From: Galerina marginata
Lineage: Eukaryota > Basidiomycota > Agaricomycetes > Agaricales > Galerinaceae
Assembly (NCBI GenBank): GCA_023014335.1
Contig: JAECYW010000033.1
Span: 310,001 to 374,000, forward strand
Direction: 5' to 3'
Length of the DNA: 64,000 nt
Shown piece after piece: positions 1 to 13,112 of this stretch. The notes under the pieces were generated by a model, which worked only from the letters and a program-made list of their open reading frames with translations, made no database searches and had not been told where the DNA came from. Every line of letters starts with the position of its first letter. Position 1 is the stretch's first letter. Both the position numbers and the translations under genes were made by a program.

Positions 1-1914
1 TCTGCGCCTGCTTCCGAGCTCGAAGTCTGGTTTTGAAAGGAATGGCGTAATGGTGTCCGCCAAACGGTGGTGAGGAATAGTACCAGCAAATGGGGGCATT
101 CTATCGGAAATATCTTTGGATTTGCATTACCCGGGTAGGGCATCGGATTCAAAGAGTAAACAGGGCCGGTACTGGTAGGTTGGAATTATAGTGATTACGA
201 CAAGTCCTAGCCGTAGTGACATGAGCATTCGAAGACTGGGACCCACGAAAAGTTAGCCGCGGTAAACTTCAGAGGAGAACGACACGCACCCTCCAACTCG
301 CAATTCAACAAGATGTTCGTCTGATGTCCGTACATACAACGAATAACGAGATCTTTATCCTGCCCTCTCCCGCCTTCAAACCCAATACATCTGCAAGAAG
401 CCAGCACCAGCACCACAAGCTTCAGTCACTCGACGTTGGTCGCTCGACGGTAGGCAGCGGTAGCAGGCCCGAATGAGACGGCTGCTGTGAACTTTCAACC
501 TAAGAAAATAAGATGAAAAGAACAAATCACCAACTGCCTGCTAACTCCTACGTTTCGCGCCATATTGTGTCTCTTGAAGTAGACGTTGAAGATGTGGTGG
601 GCACATGCATCGGTCCACAAGTCCAGAAGCCATCGATATGAATGCGGCTGACAATAGCTATGGCTTAAAACGCGTTAGCTGAGAGTTTTGTTGTACAGAA
701 GCGCGTTTCTCACCTATGGACTGGGGCTACAATGTGGTCCCGTGAGTCAGTGACGAGGGAGGTGCTGTCCAAAGCGGGATGATGGCCCCTCCATCAGTGA
801 TTTGGTGATCGATCAAACATGCCGATAACCGGCTTCTGGCAATATTAATGCCCCGTCAAATTAGATTGCTCCTCCTTTCAACTCTCATCCTGATTCTTCA
901 GACAATCCTTCACCTCCTCGTACAATCTTTATTTAAACTGAGTTCCTCTCCATTTGTCCCTTTGTCCGGACATCCCAACCAGCAAATTGCAGTTGAAGGA
1001 TGCTAGACATAGGTCCTGATATGATTGGAAAATCATCAGTTTAGTAGGCTGCGTACGACGACCCCATTCTAGTACCAATTTTTTACCATATCTCTGTGTC
1101 CGTTTTTCTACATGGGCATCGGGGACATCATGGTGTCTTGCTTCGTTGGCATATTTCCGTCCATTTCTTCTTTCTTTCTTGTTCGCATTGAAGCCCGCAA
1201 CCGAAACTCGTCTTTTCACATTTTTCGAGACCAATGACCCTCTCATCATCCAACCTTCGAGCCCACAACGTTAGTCCGCAAGTGTGCCTTCTCTAGTCCT
1301 ATATTTATCTCCTACTCTTATCCCGAGAACCCTGCTTAATTTCTCTTACACTTTAGTTACTTTCCTCGGTTATTCAAGTATCTCTCTACCCTTTGATAAA
1401 CCACACGCAGGACGGTTGACCAGTTGACCACTTTCGACCTCGTAAAGGCACCTTGTTTGTCAAATGTCAACCACTCTGGCGGCAGTACCCGGGCGCCTTA
1501 AGCAGTAAGGCGGTAGTGCTGAATGTATGTACCTGCGTCGACCACGCATCCAGGTTCCAGCCCCAGTCATCTCGTAAATCTCCCATGAATCACTCTGGCG
1601 CCAGGGCGAGTGGCAGGTCAAGGTAAAATTCTGCGAGTTTCAGTTTCTAGGCTAGGAAAGTATTATGCTGTTTAAGAACTCATTTTTGACGTATAACCCA
1701 GTTCATCTACCCCTCTTCGCGTCTTTCTTCGCCCGCCGGCCTACCGTCCAAGCCTCAGGATTCAGGAAAACCCGGAACCGCAGAAATTCGATCCCTCCGT
1801 CATGGGTCCCGGGCGGGGTATTTATTGTCTTTGGTTTTTCGACCATTTATTTGCTTCACAAGTAGTCAATAAGCATTCGAAACAATTCGAGGTAAAGATA
1901 AAAGCATACACACC
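1..1914. other. Intergenic, segmentally duplicated flank of NACHT copy 1
   Basis: I see no convincing gene here. The stretch from about 420 to 1910 is a diverged copy of about 6220-7140. Shared landmarks include the 'ggtaggcagcgg' region (about 450 and 6245), the run 'tttcaacctaagaaa' (about 495 and 6287), and the last 250 bases before each NACHT stop codon (around 1640-1760 and 7013-7140). A weaker match links about 350-410 with about 5700-5760. The short open frames, such as those at 207-416 and 929-1249 on the minus strand, are not preserved in the second copy, so I do not call them genes. Confidence 0.6.
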
Positions 1915-4354
1915 CTACTCGCTCAGTACTCCTTCTTTTTCTACCCTCGCAAGGTACCGAGCAATTTCTCGCTTTACAGCTTTTTTACTATGAGGATGAT
2001 TCCGCGTCAGTGGTCCAAATGTGTGTTGATGTGCCAGCATGGTTAACGTTTCTGAGCTATCAGCTCGTGGTAACACATGCGCCAGACATCTCAAGGCCAA
2101 CCGGAAAGTACGTCCCGAAATGTGCATGCTCCTCCGCAAATTCATGGATCGCTGCTTCGTAAGCCTCTGCAATCGAACAATTTGTGCGGCTTCAGATGAA
2201 TGTGCTTTTCCCACGATGTTGTGCCAATGCCAAGGGGCGTTTATTTGGTTTTTTAATTTCCGTCGGCCCGTGGAGTAGGATGGGAGTATTTGTTCTGAGT
2301 GATTGCAGATGTATTCAAGAAAGTACGTCGCTGCGGTCGCATACCTTTCGCCAGTTAACATGTATACCCCAGCTCGACTAGGGTCGGCCAGGAATTTCGA
2401 TATAAAGGCAAGGTATTCCGGTGAATCGTGGGCCTCCAAGGAGAACGAGAGCTTGTCCAGGGCTATCAGACTGTCCCTAAGTGAAAACAATTGTCTGAGA
2501 GCCTTGGAGTAGCGATGTATGTCAATGTCTAACTCAGCAACAGCGACCAAATTGGTCAGACCAGAATCGGTATACATGCTTGCCAGTATTCCCCTTGCAA
2601 AGTCGTCGAAGCGCTGAAGCTGGTCATCATGAATGCTTGCACCGTCAATATTCTGGATCATAGTTTGTTATTCTCGTCAGTAAAAGCAAAGGAAGCTAAA
2701 AGGACATACCCAACGACTTATAGTTGTAAAAAAATGGGGAATAAAATAATGACCGTGCCGTTCCACCAGATAGGATGCGAAGGAGAGCTTTGCTAGGCTT
2801 TCCCGAAGTTCCGGAGTAGGTGCAGCACCCAAAATGTAGCCAAAAAGATTTCCTGCTTCCTCGTGTGTAAGGTCTGTTGGTAAATCTTGGTGAAAGTGTG
2901 AGATAGAATTCATGCCCAGAGTGACAAAACAGACCTTCCAGGTAAATAACGGCAAATTCGGCACATCGCAATGGAGCATTAACCCAGAATCTTTTTGATC
3001 TGGATTGATCGAATAGAAAGTCCCCAAGAGACGCGTGAAAAATATGCAAGTAGGTTTCTACATTTCCGTCGGGGCGGTGACGCTCTTCAACAGAAATGAG
3101 TGATGTCAGATCGCTTAACAACACCGCAATATCGCCTGCATCGAGCAAAAACATGATTTCCATTTCACTCAGTGTCAAGGAATACTCAGAGAGCAGCTGG
3201 TAAGCTAGAATCAGCATGACTGGCTCCGGATCTAGAACAGACGAGAAAATATGCATATATAAAGCATCAAGCTCTGCGAACGGCATTTCGCGCTGCGCAG
3301 GTTGGATTCCGAGTATAATTTCTAATTGTTTTGGTGGGCGATGGCGGCTCGACTTGGTGAATTTAACTACAGTTGCAGCATAGATAAATTGCTCCGAAGC
3401 TTTATCGACTAGGATCCGCAAAGCGTCTTCGGACGGCCAGACGGGCGGGATTTGTGCTCGAAATGGATGGGAATCCTGGATCTCAGTGAATTTGTCACAG
3501 AGAAAGAGACGGATGTCTTCGGATGAGGAATAGTCATCGTCGAGCGGGTTTCGAGTTGAGATTTGACTGAGGTACCCGAAACAGAAGGCAGTTCGGATAT
3601 CAGGCTCGGGGCGGCTTGCGACGAGGAATATAAAGGGAAGATGGTGTTGTCGAAAAGCCCGTGAAATTGAGTCTAGGATTTTTATTTGACCTTCCCTGTC
3701 CTCACATTCATCTAGCCCATCTATAATGATAATGCGGGCGGAATTTGAAGTGGTAAAATACCCAGCCCCGATACGCTCTTGAAGTGGTCCGATAACGAGG
3801 GTGAATATCTGCGAATCGAGCGAGCGGCTAAATATGAAAGGATCGTGGCCTATCGCTCCTGCGATGCGATCCCGTAAATCAGGAAAACATAAGGAGACTT
3901 GATATGCGATTGTTGCTATCAAGGAGCGTCCGTGGTTCCTGGTAGGATCAAACCTAGAAAAAAAATAACTTGCAACAAGGATGCCTTCCTCGGCACAGAG
4001 CTCCGCGATGGATCTAGCGATGGCGGACTTTCCCGACCCCGCTGGGCCGTATATCCACATAATCAATGCATTTCGTGTCTCCGGGTCGGCGCCGTGAATC
4101 CAGTCCATAATCTTTTTGAGCACGGCGACACGGGTATTTGGATGGCATTTCGGCGGATCGCACAAGTCGTTTGAATCATGGAACGCTGCAGGTGATGCAG
4201 CCTCGAGCAGGCGTTCGAAAGGATCTGAAAAGCGTGTCTGTATTTTATATTTCTTAATTTAAACGTGTTTTTTTGCACCTTTGGATGATGTATTGATTTG
4301 CTGAAAGTTCCCTCCCGCGATCACGAATTGAGAGCCAGATATTATGCTAGACAT
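1915..4354 (-). CDS. NACHT-domain NTPase (fungal NLR-like), copy 1
   Basis: A predicted STAND-class P-loop NTPase of 759 residues. Exons by my reading are 4354-4279, 4224-2935, 2885-2710 and 2652-1915; frame is kept throughout and the same boundaries appear in the three paralogues. Exon 1 encodes a short N-terminus with the GGNF motif seen in many Agaricomycete NACHT proteins. Exon 2 starts at D26 (DPFERLLEAA), then the PPKCHPNTR segment. Walker A GPAGSGKS is at about 85-92, the conserved SYFFSRFD..RN..S at about 111-126, and Walker B IIIIDGLDE at about 190-198. The last exon (about 245 residues) is helical-looking, with no WD40, ankyrin or TPR repeats that I can recognise. By family knowledge such proteins are intracellular sensors in non-self recognition or programmed cell death; that role is inference here. 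The start is the ATG that gives the GGNF peptide. Confidence 0.87.
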
Positions 4355-7142
4355 GCCTACAAGAGTCCCTGGCGGAGGGTGCTGTCGATGATGGGGGAAT
4401 GTGTTCCAGACGTGGGTGCGTGCATCAAGGTGGTGTCAGATAGAGGACCGGGGTTAAATAGCCAAAGACAGAAATGAATTGCATTGCAATAAGGCAATGC
4501 GGATAAATATAACTGACAGTCGGTACTTCGCAAGTTGCAAACGGAGGGGCAGTGTGAAAGAGTCGTGTTAATATTAACCATGGTCGAAGTCAAATTGACA
4601 ACTTAATATTCAATTCCAAACTGCCGAGAGACATAGTGACGAGCAATGCACACTGATATTGCCATCGCCGTTTCGAACGCCCGGAGAACTTGATCTCCAG
4701 ATGTGAGTCAGCTCATTGTCGACGTAGGGTGCAGAATACTCCGCAGTTTTGAACCCAACCCTCCTCGCCTGCTGCTCCGCCTTACGGGGATGAGCACACT
4801 GTCGATGGAGGTGCTCGAGTACCGCCTCCTCTTCTCCAACGGCTGCAACTCCCTACACCGTTCATCGTTGAAGACGCGGACTTTATGTATATGGTGTCCG
4901 TAAGCGAGTTGTTGGACGAAATTGCATGCCTAAAAGTGGGAAACTATGAGGCGATAGGTCCAGTCAACGGTTATCAAAAGGTTAGACCAGTAGGAACAGA
5001 GCGTAGCCGTTAGTTGCAGGAGAGAAAGGCCCAGGTTATGGATAGAGCCACAAAAGGCTGGTAGGGATGATTGAAGCTCAAAATTCGAATGGATCATATA
5101 GAGTTCGTACGAAACTACAGGAAGATATGTTTAGTTTCATGTGCAGTGGAGGAAAGACGAAGTGAACACCTTGCCTAGTTGCCCGTATGTCCCGTCGAGA
5201 CTGCTGATGAGTCTCGGTTGAGAGTAGAAATAGTCAATCTCGGGTCCAGATTCTTAACAGAGTGCCGGCGGATAATACGTTTCGATAAAGGCGGTACAGA
5301 ATAACCTCGAAATGGGACCAGAAATTTAATTGACAATGACGTCTACAAGAAATCGCGCTGAACCTTGGGTCCAACGGGACATGAGGAGCCCTAATTAGCT
5401 GAGATACGAGCCTAGTAAGTCAATGTAAATTTCGAAGAAGGACGAAGTGGTGTGTCACACCCTATTCCATGTGTGCTGCCAGCCATATCCTCGTCCTTCT
5501 CCAAACCCACACAAGCATGAGCACCGCAACCACGGGCTAGAGCCTCTATGATGACAACACCTTCGGTAGGATCGGGCCCACGAGTTGATAACCAACCGCA
5601 GAACCTCAGGGCGCCTGTGTATACTGCGGTGTTGACTGACACCACCGTCGCGAACAGGCGTTCTTCTGGTGTCCAGACGGGCAGCTTACAAGTTACAACC
5701 GGATCTTCATCCTGGCCTTACCCACCTCCAAAACCAACCGCACCACGACAGCTGGCATCAGAACCGGAATGTTCAGTCTTTCGGGTGCTTTCGGGTGATA
5801 AGCAACGATGTTTTGGAATGCTTCATGACGTGACACGTCGTCAAATTCCGGGATTGCAGATACATCATCATGGTCGGCGGAGTTGTGGAGGGTTATTGAC
5901 GTTTTGAATGGCTGGAGCTGGAGTGGTTGGGGCAGATAAGAGTGAGGAAATTGTCGGTATCAACTGCTCCTCCAAACAGAATTCGCATCCACGTCCGAGA
6001 TCGAAATATCGTTGCCCCAGCTGCCACCAAAGTAGGGAAAGTGGGAGGTCGAGCTAATCCGAGGATCTGTACAGTCGGCATGGCGATGACGATGGTCTTG
6101 AAATCGAGACAAAGATTGGAGGGAGGCAGACGGTTATGCAGCATGCTGCGTCAAAGCCTTTTCGAATACTCGCCTGTGGTTCCGCCGCCATTTTATGCTT
6201 TGGCGAGACAGTAGGCTCTCGAAAGAAAAGTTGACCGTCGAGAGTAGGCAGCGGCGACAAGTCCGATTAAGAAGGTTGCTATCAATTTTCAACCTAAGAA
6301 AGAAAGAAAGAAAAGAGAAAAGTACAAGGTGCGTGTACGTGGATCCTGAAGTTAACTTTGAAGATGTGATGGGTCGGCTGACGCTAGGTACAGCAGAAAG
6401 CTGATTTGAGTAATTTGTCGTACAGAATCGTGTTTCTCACCTGCGGACTCACGCAAAGCGCAGTTCGATGAGGAAAGAGTGAGTCGGCCAAAACAGGATG
6501 ATGGCGAAAATAGCCGGACTCAGAGCGCCTCTTGAATTTATCTCCTCCTATTCGCTGGCTTACTGAATGATGAAAAAGCCGATAGACGGCACTGCAATTA
6601 CATTGCTCAACCCCTGTCCTGACTTCTTCAGACAAACCTTCAGCGACACCGGTCACGTCGAGTCGTACAACCTTCCTCTAAACTGAGCGCCTGGACCCTA
6701 CCATTCGTCCCAAGTTATTTGCCCGGACATCCCATCTTGAGTATCGCAGCTGCAGGACTGTGATGTGAATGGAGAGTCGTCAGTTTAGCTGAGGCTGCGT
6801 TCGGGCATGGGGTACTTATATCATTATGTCTTGCCTTATTGACAGGTTTCCGTCTATTTTTTATTTCTTTCTTAGTCGCATTGAAGCCCGCCGACTGTAA
6901 CTCATCTCTTCACATTTTCCAAGACCAACCACCTTCCAATGTCAGTCAGATTCCAGCCCAAGTCATCTCGTAATTCTCTCGTTACCTCTTGCGCCAGGGC
7001 AATTGGCGGGTCAAGGTAAAAATTTTGCGAGTTTCCAGGCTAGGACAATATTATGACCTGTGTAAGAACTCAGTTTTGACGTATACCCTGTTTATCTACC
7101 CCTCTTGGCGTTTTCTTCGCCGGTTGGCCTACCGTCCAAGCC
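4355..7142. other. Intergenic region between NACHT copies 1 and 2
   Basis: No supported gene. The part near 4355-4700 is the 5' flank of NACHT copy 1. The part from about 6220 to 7140 duplicates 420-1910 (see the first entry), so it is the 3' flank belonging to NACHT copy 2. The open frames at 5412-5645 (minus) and 5548-5907 (plus) overlap each other in antisense and match no family I know. Confidence 0.5.
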
Positions 7143-9575
7143 CTACTTACCCGGTACTCCTTCTTGTCCTACCCTCGCAAGGTATCGAGCAATCTCTCGC
7201 TTTACAACCTTTTTACTACGAGGATGATTCCGCGTCAGGGGACCAAATGTGTGTTGACACGCCAGCATGGTTAGATCCTCCGACCTATCAGACCGTGGTA
7301 GAGTATATGCGAGACATTTCAACGCCAACCGGAAAGCATCTCCCGATATCTGCATGTTCCTCCCACTCGTCAAGGACCCCTGCCTCACAAGCGTCTGCCA
7401 TCGGACAATCTGTGAGGCTTCCGATGAATGTGCTTTTTTCACGGTGTTGCGCCAATACCAAGGGGCGTTTATTTGCTTTTGAAATTTTCGTTTGGCCGTG
7501 GAGTATGATGGGATTATTTGTTCTGAGTGATTGGAGAGGTACTTGAGAAAGTACACCGCCGCGCTGGCATATCTGCCCCCAGTCAGCGCGTATGCTCCGG
7601 CTCGACTAGGATCATCCAGGAATTTCAGTATAAAGGCACGGTATTCCGGTAAATAGTGGGCTTCCCAGGAGAGCGAGAGCTTGTCCAAGGCCTTCAGATT
7701 TTTCCTCGGTGAGAACAATTCATAGAGAGCATTGGAGTGGCGAGGTATGTCAATGTGCACCTTAGCAATGGCAACCAAAGCCGTCAGACGGGAATCAGTA
7801 TACATGTCTGCCAGTATTCCCCTTGCAAAGTGGTCGAAGCGCTGAAGCTGGTCATCATGAATGCTTGCACCGTCAATATTCTGCATCATGGTTCATTATC
7901 CTTGGCAGTGAAAGCAAGAAATATAGACATACCCAACGACTTATGGATGTAAAAAAATAGGGAATTAAATAATTACTTTGCTGTTCAGCCAGATAGGAAG
8001 CTAAAGAGAGCCTTTCTATGCTTTCTCGAAGTTCCGGCGTCGGCGCAGCATCCTCAATGTAGCCAACAAGAACTTCTACACGCAAAATTTTCGTCGGCAA
8101 ATCTTTGTGAGGCTGTGAGATAGAATTCATGCCCGTTGTGAGAAAACTCACCTTTCAAGTAAAGAACTGCAAATTCGGCACATCGCAATGGAGCATTAAT
8201 CCAGAATTGCTTCGATCTGGATTGATCAAAGAGAAAGTCCTCAAGAGACGCGTGAGAAATCTGCAGGAAGCTTTCTTCATTTCGACCGAAGCCCGGAAGC
8301 TTTTCGACGAAAATGAGTGATGTCAGATCGCTTAACAGGACTGCAATATCGCCTGGATCAAGCGACAACATCGATTCCATTTCACTCACTGTCCGTGTGG
8401 CGGCAAACCGAGAGAGCAGCCGGTGGGCTAAAATCTGGATGACTGGCTCCGGATCTACCACAGACGAGAAAATGTGCATGTATAGAGCGTCGAGTTCGGC
8501 AAATGGCATCTCGTGTTTGGCAGGACGAATTCCAAGGACAATTTCCAAGCGTTGAGGAGGGCGATGACGACTTGACTTGGTGAATTTAACTACAGTCGAA
8601 GCATAGATAAACTGGCCCGAAGATTTTGCGACTAACGCCTCCAAAGCTTCCGCCGATGGCCAGGTAGATGGAATTTGGGCACGAAATGGATGGGAATTCT
8701 TAATTTCTGCGAACTTGTCACGGAGGAAGAGGCGGATGTCCTCAGATGGCAGGTAGTTGTCATCGAGAGGGTTTCGAGTTGAGATGTCATTGAGGTACCC
8801 AAAGCCGAAGGCGGTCCTAATATCAGGCTCAGGGCGGCTCGCAATGAGGAACAAGAAAGGCAGACGGTGGTGTTGGAGTGCTTTTGAAATAACGTCTAGG
8901 ATTTTGGCCTGACCGTCCCTCTCTTCACATTCGTCGAGGCCGTCTACAATAATGACACGTGGGGCAGTCGCAGTGTCAAAATCCCCAGCACCGGAGCGTC
9001 CTTGCAGGGGTTCGGTAATGAGGGACAGCATTTGCGAATCAAGGGAGCGGGAGAAGATAAACGGGTCTCGATCTACAACTCCAGTGATGTAATCTCTGAT
9101 ATCCGGAAAGGCCAACGACACTTGATAAGCGATTGTCGCAATGAAGGAACGTCCGTGATTTCGGGTAGAATCAAACCTGGAAAAGAAATAGCTGGCGACT
9201 AGAATACCTTCCTTCGCACAGATTTCAGCGATTGTTCGAGCGATGGCTGACTTTCCTGATCCTGCTGGGCCATAAAGCCACGCAATTAACGCATTCCGTG
9301 TCTCTTGGTCGGCGCCGTGAATCCAATCCATGATCTTGTTGAGCACTGCGACTCGGGTGTTTGGGTGACATTTCGGAGGATCGTAAAGGTCGTTTGAGTC
9401 ATGGAACGCTGAGGGAGAAGCAGCCTCGAGCAGTCGCTCAAACGGATCTGTAAATTGTGTGTTTATCTGCGATATCCCTATTTTGAAGGCTCCGTGTACC
9501 TTTGGATAATTTATTGCTCTGATGAAAGTTTCCCCCTGTGATCAAGATATTTGACCCAGATATCAGGCTAGACAT
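7143..9575 (-). CDS. NACHT-domain NTPase (fungal NLR-like), copy 2
   Basis: Paralogue of copy 1, also 759 residues. Exons read as 9575-9500, 9447-8152, 8102-7933 and 7880-7143, with intron phases identical to copy 1 (phase 1, phase 1, phase 0). Exon 1 gives the ITGGNF peptide and exon 2 opens with DPFERLLEAASPSAF. Walker A GPAGSGKS and Walker B VIIVDGLDECEE are intact, and so is the SYFFSRFDSTRNHGR segment. The second intron has a clean GTGAGT donor at 8151. The C-terminal exon aligns with copy 1 along its whole length (NIDGASIHDDQLQRFDHF onward). No lesion is visible, so this looks functional. Role as for other fungal NACHT NTPases (intracellular sensing), inferred only from the family. Confidence 0.87.
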
Positions 9576-10118
9576 GAGCAAGTTAAAACTTCAACTTAGA
9601 AGCTGGAGTAGATGGCAGAACTAGCGATGATGGAGGAGTGATCGAAACGGTGTCAAAGCAGTGTGGCGGTGTCACGGTTAGGTAATCACCCCTGTCTATA
9701 ATTAAAAGGTTTGCCCAAGTAAAGCAAACGAGAAAAGACAATACATGGACGATACAAGCAATATTTGAGAGGTCAACCGAAGTTTTCATAAATATTTACA
9801 ATGTGGCTTGATAATGAGATGGCGAATTCTACCCTGGCACTCTCTTTACCCTGTCATCCATCGACTACAATCCTCACGAACTTCTTGGTACACATTTTTA
9901 GTCTCTACCAACCTAAGAAAGACGCACAAGATCAGCTAGGTACGGGAAGAGATTGGAGACGATGTGTTTTGGCCGCCCGAGGAAGAAATCACATTTACAT
10001 CCCGTGTACCAAAAAGCGGAATGTACTCGGCAACGCGGAAAGTATCATAATCTGGAAAGCAACACTCGGTGAATAATTCCATTCTCAAATCGTACGAGAA
10101 ACTCGCCAATTTACTTGC
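9576..10118. other. Intergenic between NACHT copies 2 and 3
   Basis: This holds the 5' flank of copy 2 and the 3' flank of copy 3. I see no gene. The final stretch, from about 10070, resembles the sequence just after the NACHT fragment at 22936, which shows that the 3' flank was duplicated together with that gene end. Confidence 0.5.
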
Positions 10119-12554
10119 TCAATTTCCCTCTTGTTCCACCCTAGCCAGGTATCGAGCAATTTCTCGCCTAACTGCCTTTTTTCTATTAAAGCGCTTCCGC
10201 AGTAATGGCCCAAACGTGAGTCCGCGCGCCAAGGTAGTGAGCTCTTCCGAAGTCGCGGATCGTGGTAGTACATGTGCAAGGCACCTCAGTGCCAGCCCAA
10301 AGGCACGGTCTGAGTCCGACATGTTGCTTGAACCCCAACGTAAGGTCGACCTTCTTTGAATTTCGGGCAGCTTCCACTGGGCTCTTTGGGCTGCCTCTGA
10401 CGAATGAATTTTCCGCGTTATTTTGCGCCAATGCCAAGGGGTATTTCTTTGCTGTTTGTATTTTCGTTCGAGGGCAGATAGAGATGGTGTTATTTGTTCC
10501 AGATGACTGGAGATGTACTTGATAAAGTAAACCGCTGCAATTGAGTACCGTTCGCCGGTCAAAGAGTAAAACCCAGATCGACGAGGATCTTCGAGGAATT
10601 CCAAAATAAAGCGACGGTACCCTGATGAGATATGTGCCCAGAACGAGAATGAAAGCTTGTCCAGGTCGAGCCGAGCTTTACTAAGTGAGAACAATTCAAG
10701 TAAAATATTGTGGGCGTGATCGTGATTGATCTCCAGCTTGACAGTAGAAAGCAAAGCGATTAGACAAGATTGAGGATACATGCTTCCGAGTATTTCCCTA
10801 GCAAAGTGATCGAAACGTTGAAGCTGATCTTTGTAAAGATCAGCAGCGCCGTCAACGTTCTACAACAAGATTAGTTCACCTTGGTAGGAAATGAAATAAA
10901 GAAAAAAGGACTTACCCATTGACTTATGGTTGCAAAGAAGGCAGGTATACGAGTGTGGGCTTTCTGTTTTGCCAGATGGCAAGCGACAGGAGACTGTGCT
11001 ATTGCTTCTTGAAGCTGGAGAGTAGCCGTAGCACCAGAAATGTGGTACAGGAGATCGAAGTACCCATCGATAGTGTTTTGAATATCTACACAGGCCCATG
11101 AGATGCCGTGCTTTTTCGCAATGACAAAACTGACCTTTCAGATGAAGAACAGCAAACTCAGCATGTCGTAATGGCACATTAATCCAGAATTGTTTTGATC
11201 GAGATCTGTCCAGGAGAAAATCCACAAGTGACGCATGAAAAATATGCAAGGCCCTCCGGAGCCCGTCAAGACGGTCATCGTCCTCGACGGCAACGAGTGA
11301 AGTTAAATCACATAATAGCACCGAAATGTCCCCCGCATCAAGTAACAAGAAATTTTCCATTCCGCTTACGGAGTACGGAATTGCAGAGAATAGATGGAGA
11401 GCAATGATCTGTAAAGCGGCCTCTGGATTGGCCACAGACGAAAAGATTTGCATGTAGAGAGCGTCGAGTTCGGCAAATGGCATCTCATGTTGGGTAGGAC
11501 GGAGTCCGAGGATAATTTCTAAGCGTTGATGTGGCCGATGTCGAGTAGATTGAACAAATTTAACCACAGTTGAAGCGTAAATGAACTGGCCAGAAGATTT
11601 ATTGACGAGGGTCCATAAGGCATTTTCAGACGGCCAGATGGGAGGAAGTTGAGCCCGAAATGGGTGGGATCCCTTGATCTCAGCGAATTTGTCAACGAGA
11701 AAAAGACGAATGTCTTCGGAAGGGAGGTAGTCATCGTCGAGTGGGTTTCGAGTGGACACTTGACTGAGATACCCGAAGCCGAAGGCTCCTCTAATATCAG
11801 GCTCCGGACGACTCGCGATGAGGAATATGAAAGGAAGATGGTGCTGCTGAAGAGATTTCGAAATAGCGTTTAGAATTTTGACTTGAGCGTTTCTGTCCTC
11901 ACACTCGTCTATGCCATCTACAACGACAACACGCGCGGGAGTTGCAGTGTTGAAATAACCAGAAGTAACGCGTTCCTGCAGAGGCTCGATAATAAGTGAG
12001 AAAATCTGCGAATCCAGCGAGCGGGTGAAGATGAAAGGATCGTGTTCGATGGTTCCGACTATGTGATCCCTAATATCTGGAAAACATAGGGAAGCTTGGT
12101 AGGCGATGGTTGCAATAAGTGAGCGCCCGTGGTTTCGTGTCGAATCGAACCTGGAAAAGAAGTAGCTCGCGACCAGGATGCCTTCCTTAGCGCATAGCTC
12201 CGCGATGGATCGAGCGATGGCGGACTTTCCTGATCCCGCTGGGCCGTAAAGCCACATAATCAATGCATTTCGCGTCTCCGGGTCGGCGCCATGAATCCAG
12301 TTCATGATCTTGTTAAGCACGGCAATACGCGTATTCGGGTGGCATTTCGGAGGGTCGTGCGCGTCATCGGAATCATGAAACGCCGCAGGTGACGCAGCCT
12401 CGAGTAGGCGATCAAATGGGTCTGCAAACCGTAGGTATATCTTGAGTAAGTATCCCAATTTCTGGTGAATACGAATACCTTTCGATCCATGATTACTTTG
12501 ATGAAAGTTCCCTCCGGTGATCAAGATTTGTGAGCTGGATATTAGGCTGGGCAT
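10119..12554 (-). CDS. NACHT-domain NTPase (fungal NLR-like), copy 3
   Basis: Third paralogue, 757 residues. Exons read as 12554-12479, 12421-11135, 11085-10916 and 10859-10119. An upstream in-frame ATG at 12575 exists, but I chose 12554 because it aligns with the starts of the other copies (M-x-x-x-I-S-x-S-Q). The first intron happens to stay open in frame, so an unspliced reading is possible; splicing at the position used in the paralogues restores the DPFxRLLEAASPAAF junction. Walker A GPAGSGKS and Walker B VVVVDGIDECED are intact. Exon 3 and the start of exon 4 are the most diverged parts relative to copies 1 and 2. Its 5' end faces the first tandem array across about 0.55 kb, so the promoter region may be shared. 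Confidence 0.86.
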
Positions 12555-13112
12555 GAGCGAGAGTGGCCGTGACAAAAGACGATACTAGCAGTGATGGAAG
12601 GGAGAGTTCAAGATGTGATCGCAGTGTATCTGCTTCCCGGAACTGTGAGAGCTGACTTCAGTGGAAGAGGTAAAACTCGAATCTCCCCACACTGCCATTT
12701 GGCTGTGACCATGAATTACATGAGGAGTTATGCGGATGACATTGAGAGGCGGTGCGAACAGAAATAACTGACTGTCGAGTTCAAAATAAGGCACCTGTTA
12801 GAAGCTGGTGCATCAGTTTGGACTATGAAAAAAGATGAGAATAACTTACTCCGTTATCCGCTTTGGGCTCGAATGTATCCAAGAGTTCTGATGAATTACC
12901 AGGTCTGAAGCTTGAAGTTTAGGCGTAGGGAACCGCGGTGCGATATGATATGGAGTGTCTGGTGTTTCAAGGCGGCTTTTCCAAAGTTGGGAGGATTTGG
13001 GTCATTGGCATTCAATAATATTGCACTTAACGCGACTTGTACGTAGAAGCAAATAGCGTTGAGTTGCTAGTTGACCGACAAGCGGGTGACGTGGTGAAAA
13101 GCTCTGCCGAAG
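12555..13112. promoter_or_regulatory. Divergent intergenic region, NACHT copy 3 / array unit 1
   Basis: This separates the minus-strand NACHT gene from the plus-strand array. Parts of it recur at 25540-25950, between NACHT copy 4 and array unit 5 (the segment 'cactgccatt' followed by 'ggctgtga', at about 12700 and 25675). Other parts recur upstream of array unit 4 (around 12940 and 19715). The conserved 'gagcgggtga' type motif lies 30-65 bases before the TAAATTTA head of units 1-4 and 7. A bidirectional promoter is inference. Confidence 0.35.

Noticed and set aside
5412..5907. Overlapping antisense open frames of 77 and 119 codons
   Set aside because: They mirror each other, match no family I recognise, and the partial duplicate near 350-410 does not preserve either frame.
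12555..12575. Upstream ATG of NACHT copy 3 as the start
   Set aside because: Adds seven residues not present in the other copies; the next ATG aligns with all paralogues.
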